Below are positions 45,801 through 57,800 of a stretch of 64,000 bases of DNA, one piece after another. Source of the stretch: Coptis chinensis. Its lineage: Eukaryota; Streptophyta; Magnoliopsida; Ranunculales; Ranunculaceae. The stretch spans positions 72,631,501-72,695,500 of the forward strand of contig CM027378.1 of NCBI GenBank assembly GCA_015680905.1, written 5' to 3'. The translations under genes were made by a program, and so were the position numbers. Below the pieces are notes generated by a model. It was not told where the DNA came from, ran no database searches, and saw only the letters and a list, made by a program, of their open reading frames with translations. Each line of letters opens with the position of its first letter. Within the stretch, counting starts at the first letter, position 1.

Positions 45801-48800
45801 AGTAGACGTGGAGTAAGAGCTTCATCTGTGGTAACGCACACTTATCAGGCAACAGACCCATCTATGGGAGGGCCCCTTGTTTGACGTGTACCAAAATGGA
45901 GTTTTTCTGCTTTCTACTACTTTGCACCCTTTTAGCTTTTGATTGGGTCTTTTAACTAATTTCCAATCTTTGACTGACCACTCAACTTCATTGGTTAGCT
46001 CGTTCCTAGTTCCTACTTCCCCCGCTGGTGCTACCTGTTTTGCCTTGAACAAACCTGGGAGTTGAATATTACATGGCTTTAGACAAGCATAAATTGTTGT
46101 ATTTTGATTTTGATTTTGATTGGAACTAGCATGGAATGACATTTCATTATCGTGCTCATTAATTCAGAATAAAGATAAACAATGAATATATATATATTTT
46201 TTATCTGTTGCAGGTCTTGAGCAAGGACGATCCTCCCCGCAAAACTTTTGTCTACAGTTTAAGTGTTCCCGTTGCTGCTAGGTGGATATCCTTGGTGGTT
46301 GCACAATTTGAGATCCTTGTAGACAGTCATAATGGCATCATATCGCACATGTGCTTGTCCCCTGACATCTTGAAGCTTCGGAACACCGCTACTTTTTTCC
46401 ATAGTGCATTCAGGTTCAGGCTCTGTGTATTTATCATCTTTGTCCCACTATCATGGTCAATATATTGTCTTTCTGTTTTGACGTTGAAATGAATTTTTAA
46501 CTTTTCTGCATTTACAGCCATTATGAGGATTACCTTTCTGCTCCCTTTCCATTTGGATCATACAAGCAAGTTTTTATTGCTCCAGAGATGACAATATCCT
46601 CCTTGAGCATTGGAGCTTCCATGAGTATCTTTAGTTCCCAAGTTCTTTTTGATGAGAAGGTCATTGATCAGGTCTGCTGATTCTTAAAACTATGTGGTCA
46701 TTTAGTTCATTTCTATGTCTTAAACATTAGGAACATCCAACTCAAAACCAATTGGTGATGAGTGGAGTGGCCTCGGGTACTATATACTCTACTGCAAGGC
46801 TTTAATTATCCTATGTGGGACTATACTAACATTTCAACGCTATGCTCCTTTTATCGGTAAAAAAAAACACAACACTCCTGTGTTCTTGTCTATATTTCTA
46901 GGATCTGAGATTTTCCATCTACCTTAGTGCAACATTACAATGCTTACTTGCTTCGTGATTGCTTTTGTGTTTTGTGTTTTGTGTTTTGTGTTTTGTGTTT
47001 TGTGTTTTGTGTTTTGTGTTTTGTGTTTTGTGTTTTGTGTTTTGTGTTTTGTGTTTTGTGTTTTGTGTTTTGTGTTTTGTGTTTTGTGTTTTGAGCAACC
47101 GTCATATTGAGTGCAGTTTCTTTAAGAGCATAGATCACCTTCAAAACACAATTTCTATTGTAGCATACCGGCTCCCTAAACTTTATTAATGCCTTGGATT
47201 GAGGTGCCTGGGTTAAAGGTGATGCAGGGAGTGGAGAGAAGATACCTTAGTGAGAATGAACTAGGCTTACCCAAACAAATTGCAACTACTACATTACAAA
47301 TCTGACGTTCTATAACATTGGATGAATTACTAATTTAGGATCAAATAAAAGCTGCTAAGTCTAAAAAACTGAAAATACGGTGATGAATAGAAATCTAGTT
47401 CAAACAGAATCAACTGGATTGTTCCTCAAACCATTTTTTTTTTCTATGAATTGTTATTTAAAAGTATAAAACTAAAGAAAGAAAATATTGTTGTTAGAAC
47501 TCTGGGTTTCAATATGTTTTCTCCTGTATGTATTAGTGAACAAAGTCTTTCAATTTTAAAGGTCTGAGGAACCAAAATTTTGGTAATACCAGTCGGAATC
47601 TCTGTGAATTCCTGTAGTGAAACTTTGACTACCGAAATGGTTTCAGATTTTTTTTGAAATTTCCTTTGGTGAACTTTCAAAGGGCACCTGAAATCAGTCT
47701 TCGCCAAAAGTAAAACTTAGGTAATAAGAAGTGTTATCTGAGCCACCTAAACTTTGAAGAATCAAACCAAACTTTTTATGTAGCATATTGATGAGATAAT
47801 TGTTGATACGAGGTCATCAAAAAAATTAAAATCATATAGACAGCACCTAGGTTTGTGCCTGACCCCATGGTTCAACCTCGCATAAATTTGAGTTGACTTA
47901 TAGACTATAAATGAAACCAAATATTTATTTATGAACGAATAAGCATCATTTCTAAAGGCATAACACCTGGAATTTTCTTTGGTGCTTTCATCGAGTTTCT
48001 TGAGTTTTGATGATATACTGTGGAGTTTACTATCTTGGAAATAAATGCTGTTTATGTGAATTTTGAAATTTATAATTTGAAAATAGTTGGAACCACTTCC
48101 CTATTTTTTAGTTGGACACAAAAGTCCTGCTTTTCTTTACCAATTAAAGTAAATGAAATATTTGGTTGATTAGTATCTGAAGTGAGTTTCTTTTCAAACT
48201 TCGGAAAGTAGTGACTCCATCTATAACACTTGCTTCTCACACTATGTGCAATGCTTCACTGTACTTGTCGTTAGACTTTACTTTATATATTTATATTATT
48301 TTATTTTATTTTCTGAAGTATGTAAGGTTTGATCCCATAAACATTTTGGTTTACTCTTTTCAATCCTTACAATGACTGCTTGCTCCTTTCATAATATTCC
48401 TCTTGCCCTGTGTTGCATGGGTACGGGACAGAGTGTCTGGTTTGGACACGGGTACGACGATTTGGACACGGCAAGATCTGAGAATTAGGGTCTGTTTTGC
48501 TTGTGTCCGGGTGTCCGTACCAGTGTCCGCAGGACATGGGTACGCGATACAGAGGAAATTAGGGCGTACCCATGCAACAGTGCTCTTGCCATTAAGTTAA
48601 ATATGTAGATTTCTTTCTTGTTGATGTTTTTATTTTTCAACATTTTGGTAACTGATAATCGTTTGCTATTTGTTGAAACAGACTATTAGTACAAGGATAA
48701 AACTTGCATATGCCCTTGCAAGACAGTGGTTTGGAGTCTATATCAGTGCTGACAGTCCCAGCGATGGTAAACTACTAAACTTCTAACATGTGTTTTTGCC

Positions 48801-51800
48801 AAACGATGGATCAACAGTAACTGTGGACCTGATTAGATTAACGAAAGAAGTATATATGGTTGCTTTTGGCAGAATGGTTATTGGATGGTCTAGCTGATTT
48901 TCTTACAGATTCATTTATTAAGCGATTTCTTGGAAATAATGAAGCGCGTTACCGACGCTATAAGGTTTGTTTCCTTTTTGATGCTATTATGCTTATGCAT
49001 GTATTTTATGTTGGAAAGTAGGAGATAAAGTTCCAAAATGTGCATGCTACTATGTTGGATCTTGCGTAAGGTGTCATTAAGTTAGATCTTTTGGATTCTT
49101 GTGAGATGATAAATGTGTTTTTAGCCCGTTGCTTCCTTAGAAATTATGGGAGACCTGGTTGTATTACAGCTCTTCACTTTTGTGTGTGATGCAGATGGTT
49201 GGGAAATCAATCTATTTGGGGTGTTTTGGATACTAGAACATTCATATGTGCACATGCTTTGACATTTGTAATAGAATATTTTATTCTTGGACAAATAATT
49301 AGACAAGTGACAAGCACTAATAAAATCTTACTCACCATGTTATTAATGAAAGTCGTGAAACCATACATATTTTGCATGTGATGAATGTATTTCTACCCGT
49401 CTACCACAATGTATACACACTGATCATTGTAGAGACTAGAGACTTACTAGGAAAACCATGGAATATACATAAATGAAGTATCACGGTAATGGATTGGAAT
49501 TGTCGAAGTAGTATATACATTATTATAGTGTGGAAGAGTAGTATATAAGGGTTGAATTTACATCTAAGTAGCATTATGTACTCTATGTTAGACATAACAA
49601 GATCAAAGGTTCGACACTGACTGTAGCTACTGTGAGATGCTGAGATCACATAGTTGGGAGAATGTACAGTTCAAGATAGGTTGTTCCCAGTGAAACTGTA
49701 CAGGTAGATAGACATAGACCCCAGAGAATGGAGGGTTAGAAGGAAAAGTGGGTGAATTCTGTGAGATTTCGACTGAGGGACGTAGGGAATCTGAAAGCAA
49801 TCATATCATGATATTGGTGTAATCAGGTTTTGGTCTTCATTATAATCAGGTTTTTGGCGTCATCTTTTATATTGACTTGTTGCCGTTATTGGAACAATCT
49901 TATACCAGGTGTGTGCATGAAAATTAGGACTATGCTGTTGCCCATGAAACTTGGCTTTTATTTGTGTATATTCTCCTCTTATATTAAGCACCACTGTTTG
50001 GTTTTTGTGATACTTTTCAACCATAAATTACTCTATCAAGTCCATGCATTTGATCTAAGAGCAGTTTTGTTCCTATGAGTTGTGTGTATTCGAGAGATTT
50101 AGTTTGATTCGAGTTATATCAAATTACGAAACTGCAAGCTCTCTACTTAATTAAATTTCCCTACTTCTTACTTCTAAGTTATAAGCACCTTTTTCTTGGC
50201 TGTGCAGGAAAATTCTGCTGTATGTAAAGCTGATGTTAGTGGTGCCTCTACATTAAGCTGCTCTGCTGCCACAGATTTATATGGAACTCAATGCCTGGGT
50301 TTATCTGGGAAAATCCGATCTTGGAAATCTGTATGTCAACCGTCGCTTTTTGGTTATCGACTCATTTTTACTGTAATATTTTTGTTTTTTCTTACCTTCT
50401 ATATTTGATAGGTGGCAGTTCTTCAAATGTTAGAAAAGCAGATGGGGCCTGAGTCTTTCCGTAAGGTGAGTGTACTTGTGGGAGGTCAGGGAAAACGATT
50501 TTCAATGTATGACATCACCAACATCGTTGGTTCTCTTTTTAATGAGTGAGGACAATGCTGACTCTTACCCTGATTCACTTCATCAAGTCACATGCTGGCT
50601 TAGGTTATCTGTAACTTTGACTTAAACTATATTCCTCATTTCCCTTGCTTGTCTACTATTTATTGGTGTTTCCATCCTTTACATGCATGTCCTCATACTC
50701 AATATGTTAGTTATTAAGAACTACCCTTCTGCCAAGTCTTAATGATGAACAAACTTGATTAGTGGGATGGGTAAGTTGTTTAAATTGTTAAATACCCATA
50801 ACAGGTGATTTGTTTCTGCCGTCTCACAAACAACCATTGTGCATATCCTATTATGTAGTACATCTGTTGATAATCTGATCTAGTTTCTTCCCTGTCACAT
50901 AATGATGTCAAAGGCATTTCCTAGGCGCCAGACCCACTGAGGCGCTCAAGGCACCAACTAAGGGGAAGTTGTAGGGGCTTGTTGCCAAAGGCAATGTCGA
51001 GGCGCCATTTAAGGGGTCTAGCACCTCACCCAGCCCTTGACAGCATCAGATACCTCCCTGTTTTCCACTTACTATCATGTAGGACTGTAGGTGCGGACGT
51101 GCGGGTTGTTACTGTATAGTGGAGGAACATGATTTGTTTGGATGGCATCACATATTTGGCACTAGATGATTTTTCTTACCCCCTTGATGTGCTATAGCCA
51201 TCAGAACTATCTATATACCTTTTTTCCATCTTCTTTTAGACTTTTAGCATAACTGTTTCCTCTTCGTCCAAGCAAAGATATGAATATTGTAAAAAGTGAG
51301 CATCGAGAGTGGTTAATAACAGCATTTAATGGACTCTTCTGAGTTAATAACAGCATTTAACTATCTATATACCTTTTTTCCATCTTCTTTTAGACTTTTA
51401 CCATTACTTTTTCCTCTTCGTCCAAGCAAAGATATGAATATTGTAAAAAGTGAGCATTGAGAGTGGTTAATAACAGCATTTAATGGACTCTTCTGAGTTA
51501 AACATAGCCGCGCCTTCTCAATGATGTATTCCTTTTGCTTGTGCTGCTCTTTTGTATTAGGCAGTTGATCATCAATTTCTTTTCCTTTGTTTAACATTAC
51601 TTGCTAAATTGTCTGCTGACATTGTTTAAATACACTTTCCAACATGTATTAGCTGCTTAGGGTCGGATTTTATACCCTTCACAGTTCATTTGAAAGATCT
51701 TGTTTCATTTCGTTGGAGAGATCCGTGTGATAATTTATTATATTTTTCCTCTGATCTCATAGATCTTTCGATTGTTAAAAGTTCCTCACAACAACTTTTT

Positions 51801-54800
51801 TTCATGTCCCATAATTCAGATTTTGCAGGTAATCATCCTCCGGGCTCAAGATAAAACCCGCTCCTTGAGAACTCTTAGTACAAAGGAGGTGAGGATTACA
51901 GCCTTATTGTGATTTCGTTACTATTAATTTTGCTGCTTAATCTGGTTTAGTTACTTATTCCGCCACTTTGTTAATCCAATAAGAAGACGTGTTATTTCAT
52001 TTATTTTTCGTTGGTGACATGGAGAACATGGGCCCTTTGCGCCAAACAGAGCCTGCTCTGATACCAATGTGGAACTATAGAGATTTATATTTTGCTATCA
52101 AAATACACCAAGTATGTGTACAAAGTCTAATATACATTTTTAGAAAAATCTGATGTAAATGATTAAATATTAAAAACATGTATGTATGTATGAATGGTAA
52201 TAATATCATCTGTGATCGGATTCTAAACTTCCCACAATAATAGTTTGCTTTTGCTGCATATTTTTGAGAAATTTATTTACATCTGTGTGATTATTGGGGG
52301 GTAGTCCATCTCTCATAGGTCATCAGGACATCAAGTTAATTGAAGGTGACACTGTTGCTTATTGATGTGGTCATAGTTAATTAGAGCAGGTTGTTTATGT
52401 AATTATGATTTCCAAGGGTGCTGCCTTTGAATGAATTTTGTGCTAGTGTATGGGGGTTAATAATATATATTTGAATGTGAAATGCAGTTTCGACATTTTT
52501 CCAACAAGGTTGGCAATCTTGAACGCCCATTCCTCAAAGAATTTTTTCCTCGTTGGGTGGGATCTTGTGGTTGCCCAGTTCTAAGGTTTGGATTAAATGA
52601 GCTAGAAGCTAGATTTGACTTTAATTTTCTCCAAAGACAAACCACTTTTACTTGGTAAACTGTTTCATTTTCCCTTTCCCCCCTTCATATTTTTATATTT
52701 GCAGGATGGGATTGTCCTATAACAAAAGGAAGAATATAATCGAATTGGCAGTCTTCAGAGGTTGCACTGCAGCTCAAAACGCTGTTTCAGTGGAACATAG
52801 TAATAATCATGACAGTGAAACCAGAGAAGGTGATGTTGGATGGCCTGGGATGATGAGCATTAGAGTTTATGAACTGGATGGTATGTATGACCATCCAATT
52901 TTGCCTATGTCTGGTGAAGCTTTGCAGCTGCTAGAGATACAGTGCCATTCGAGACTGGCTGCAAAACGAATTCAGAAGCCTAAAAAAGGTTCAAAACTTG
53001 ATGGGTCTGATGATAATGGTGAAACTCCTACCGCCGATCTACGTACCAAGTAAGTCGTTGTTTTTTAGTATATAGTGATTTGTTCTCTCTGTTACAGGGT
53101 CAATGATTTTTTCTGTTTTTCTTTTTAACTGTGCAGTGTTCTCTTTTTTGGACAGTGCGGAATCACCCTTGCTTTGGCTGAGGGCAGATCCCCAAATGGA
53201 ATATCTTGCCAAAATTCATTTCAATCAACCCATTCAGATGTGGGTAAGATAGCTTTCCTGTGCTATGATGAATAAATGATGATCATAGTCCATTGTTTTC
53301 ATTATCTGCATTGTACTGTTCATGCATGGTATGGCAGATTCCTATGTTAAGTCGTAGCATTATTCGCCTATCTTAACTATGATCATGTCATTTTGACTCT
53401 TTTTTTAAGCTAAAACTCGACATATTCTTCAGATTAATCAATTAGAGAAAGATAGAGATGTTGTTGCTCAAGCACAAGCCATTGCAACTTTGGAGGCACT
53501 ACCACAACTCTCATTTTCAGTTGTTAATGCTCTGTATAATTTCCTCAGTGATTCAAAGGTTTGGATATGTATTTCCAGTATGTTTTTACTCGTTTTACAT
53601 AACATCATATAAAAGTATAAAGCCACTCCCCAAACGTACAAAACCATATCTCATCCTACCAGTTGAATTAAGGGCTGATATTTTGTAGATATGATCTCCC
53701 CACCATGAATAACATGCCCACCAAATTTTAGCTTATTCAAATATGTCTAACCTAATCAAATGTTATTATGAAATTGGAAAATTTTGGACCGTTAGATAAA
53801 CGCTCAAAATTGAACACTAGTTTTCGCAAGATTAAACATATTTAAATAAGATGAAATTTTGTGGGCATGCTATCCATTGTGAGAAGATCATATCCACAAA
53901 AAATCGGGTCTTAATTCAATTTGTAAGTCGATGGAGTCGCTCGGGAGTGGCTCTATCCCCTCCCCAAGTATAAAACAGGTTTGAATTCTGAGTTTATGAA
54001 TTTGATGTTAGGCCTTTTGGAGAGTCCGAATTGAGGCCGCATTTGCTTTGGCTAATACAGCGTCTGAGGTACTTCTGATTCATCTAATTAGGATTTTTTT
54101 AAATTTTTTTTTATGTTTATGTTTACATTTTTTTCTTATTTCAGTAACTTTGCTTTAGTCATGACTTTAAGAAGAAACTATGAAAGAGCACCAAGAATTG
54201 GTTGGGTAATTCTGTACCTTGTAGTAATGGCCACAGGAAGCACCCTCTAGGACAAAAAAAAACCCCTATCAGAACGCTTTCCTAAGTCAGGACCAGTGAT
54301 AAGGAAGTGCTAATATCATTGATTCGCGTTTATGCCCCAAGATTTTGAGTAAATTCTCTTTTACAAACATAAACCTTCGAAATGCAAAGGCGTCACTTCC
54401 AAGTTATGTTATATGGACAAGCCATATTTCAAAAATAGTCCGTGTCGGATACGTATCCACGTGTCCGTGTCGGACTCGGACACACATGGACTCATATTGT
54501 ATGTGATATACTTCAATTTTTTATATTTCACCGTGTTAGACACTTCGTTTCCGTGTCGGATACGGACACATGTACCCGTGTCAATGTAACTTAGCTTCCA
54601 AGTATTGGTTTCTCCTTACTAATGGGGGATGACAAGGTTTCAGGCACTTCATTATATTTAAAGGCTTAATGAAGTTATACTTTGTCCCGAACCGTATGTA
54701 TACTCTCACAGCTGAGACCTGAATATACTCACAGCTGAGAATAGAGAAAAATTAAGGGCAAATTGTCCATCATCAACTACAGCTCATGGCGCGTTAGTTG

Positions 54801-57800
54801 CAAGGGTATAGCCTCGAGTCTGTAGCTTTACAAAACCAACAATGCCATATTCAAATATATTCTCGAAATCTAAGTACTTAATTTGATTGGTTAAACACAC
54901 TGTGGTATATATCAAAATAATAAGCTGTGGTATTTGGTTGCGGAAATTGGTTTTAGTTAAGGGTGGAATTCGAGCTAAACAAGCCGAGCTTTACCGTGTT
55001 CAAGCTCGACTCGCTAATTACATGAGCTTTAAATTGAGCTCGAGCTCGGCTCATATAGTAAACAAGCGAGCTCGAGCCGAGCCCAAGCCGCTCGGTTATT
55101 TTACACTATAAATATGCTATTTGAGCTAAACGAGCCGAGCTTCATCAAGCTCATTTGTTACACGAGCTTTAATTTGAGCTCGAGCTCATATAGTTAAACA
55201 AGTGAGCTCGAGCCGAGCTTAAATGAGCCAAGCCCAAGCCGAGCTCCGAGCCCTCGGCTCAAATTCCACCCTTAGTTTTAGTCTATGTATTTTTCATATT
55301 TTATACTTTTTAGATAAAAACATAACTTATTATGGTTGTAAATAGTAGCCGCTACATATGTTATTTATTTATCTGACCTTTAACTCCTAGATACGATTAA
55401 ATGTCCAAACCAGGTCGACATTCTATTTTGTTGAGATCCATGCTACTTGTAACTTTTCAATTTCTTAATGTGTTACATATTCAGCACTCAGTAACAACCT
55501 TTGCATTAATACCTATTCAGTTGTCAATCCATACTTGTTAATACAGGCTGCTATTCGGCTACTACCTTCTCGATTATATCTCCATTATAGCACTGATAAT
55601 GTCTCCACTTAACCAACACTGCAAAAGATGTAGGTTTGCTCAAATAGGTTCGATCATCACTGAACCACAGGTTTTGGATGTGGGACTAAACACCTGGCGA
55701 AACCGTTATCCCTCTAGGGTTAGACACCTTTATGCCACAAGCTTGGGATGGTATCCTAGGACCTCGGGGTCTCACATTCCTACTCCTAGGAAGAGCCCTG
55801 CTAATGTTATGCTAATAGTTGAAGTAAAGTTGGTGTAATTGTGAAGACCAAAGTGAGAACAACACATGAACGCCCTCGCCAGCTACTTAAATTTCGAAAT
55901 ATGTGTTTTTCTTGGGGAGAAATTGTAGTCATCTATCACCTTTAGAAATTGAAATCTGATTATGCTAGACACAGAGATACCAGGTGAGGAAAGGAAAGAT
56001 TTGCGTGCTCATTACGAACCAATCACAATTAGGTCATGCATACTTGAAATTTGCAAAGAAAATGGTTTACCACAATGACCTCGCCTACGTACGTTCTGAG
56101 TGATTACAGCCCTGCGTGTGTATAATGAGGTGGTCATACGCGGTTGTCCGTATTCCTTGATTGTTGAGCCTGTGGGGTTCGTGAAATTGATATACTAGTT
56201 TGCCAATTCCAAGATGGTAGATTTGGCGAAAGACTGAGCAACCAACCTCAAATGATGAACCATCTCAAAGGTCCACAATTTCGTTACCTTAAAAGCGAAA
56301 AATGTCAGTTTCTGAAATGTTAGCTATGCTAACGAAAGGGAAAAAGCTATATGAAAATCTCATTGTCCTATACATTTAAAAACGACTTTAATAGTAGAAG
56401 TATTTAATTTGTGTTCACACTTTGTGATATTGTTGTGAATGTGATTGGTCCATATCTTCTGTAATAGTGAACTTTTTTGGAATGGGTCGTAATTTAAATG
56501 TGGATTATTCTTAATTCTTTTGTAGGATACTGACTGGGCTGGTTTACTCCATCTGGTTAAATTTTACAAGAGCCGGAGATTTGACGAGACCATGGGACTC
56601 CCTAGGTGAGGTTATTTGCATTCTGCATTATTCGAGTACATTAAGCATGTGAGTAGTATCTAGTGATGTTCTGAATGAACAGAACTCTGCTTATATGGCC
56701 GACAATTTTCATAATATAGTTTTATCGTTTATTGTTAAATTCCAGGCCGAACGACTTTCATGATTTCCCAGAGTACTTTGTTCTTGAGGTAATGCAGTGA
56801 GGTAGGCCTTGTATGTGTTGTATCTTTGTATGTGGTCATAATTTTTTTCCTTTTGCTGCACACAAGCATAAACCCACTAGTCGACATGTCTGTCTGCGTC
56901 TATGTGTATGTACAAATAATAGTTATAGGATATACTTACAAAATGTGTATCTACAGTAGATTTCCGAAGCGTCATTGGAAATTTCAGGAGATCACTGATA
57001 TGTATATTTATACGGTATTTCTATCATTTCCGTAATGATTCAACCTTTCTTCTTGGTCAAACTGTTCCTTTTTCGAGAGTCGAAGATTTAGTTGAAATTG
57101 GAGTTTCATATGTGCAAGGAAACACCACCAGTTGGAGAGCTCATATGTAAATTGCACAAGGCTGCCTGCCTAAAAGTTACTCCTGTTAATTGATAGAAAA
57201 ATATTTGCCTTTGGACATATGCCAGTGTCACCTTATATATCCTTAGAAAGTAAACTTTACACTGTAAAACTCTACAGAAATTTGCATCATATCTAGAGGG
57301 ATACATGAACCATCAGTCATTTTCAGCTGAGTAATTTGTCTAATTCTTCTAATGCTTTTACTCTTTTGAGTTTCTCCTGTGAAACTTTTGTACTCTGTTC
57401 TGTTTTTAAGATGACGTTAACTCTATATATCCACTCACAATGAGTTTATAATTAGTGAAAATAAAATGGAAAGCTGGAAATATTTTTTTCCCTTACAGAG
57501 ATACTGCAAAAAGTGATGTTAAAATTGTTTGCTATGTTAATGGAAGGCAGTTTTACTCTGAGCTCTTGGTAATATGTTCATGTTTTTAAAGTTTATAAAT
57601 TGGGGATCAATGAAAGGCAATGGACCTTGGGACATACCAGGCTGCGAGTCTCACAGTGAACACTATTAGAATTCTCAGGAAAGACAGGAATTCACAACTA
57701 CCCATCTTTCTGGAGTTATTCGCTTTGTATTAATACAGCACCAAAGTTCTTGAATTTAATATTTTCATTAGCTAGGAATACTTTCCATCTTGATTTGTAT

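Noticed and set aside
46944..47189. Open frames on both strands with TQNTKHK / VFCVLCF repeats
   Set aside because: They are direct products of the 7-bp microsatellite, which has no stops in several frames.
48403..48600. Open frame rich in VRD/VSV words
   Set aside because: Coincides with the hAT-like MITE at 48408-48582.
50920..51060. GGCGCC-containing words that could mark another MITE in a TAF2 intron
   Set aside because: No terminal inverted repeats or target duplication could be defined.
52020..52080. GAGCCTGCTCTGATACCAATGT, similar to ends of some plant retroelements
   Set aside because: Single short match without LTRs, tail or coding sequence.
54887..55111. Open frame containing [14 protein letters not shown]
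   Set aside because: Lies mostly in the GAGCTCGAGC-rich MITE.
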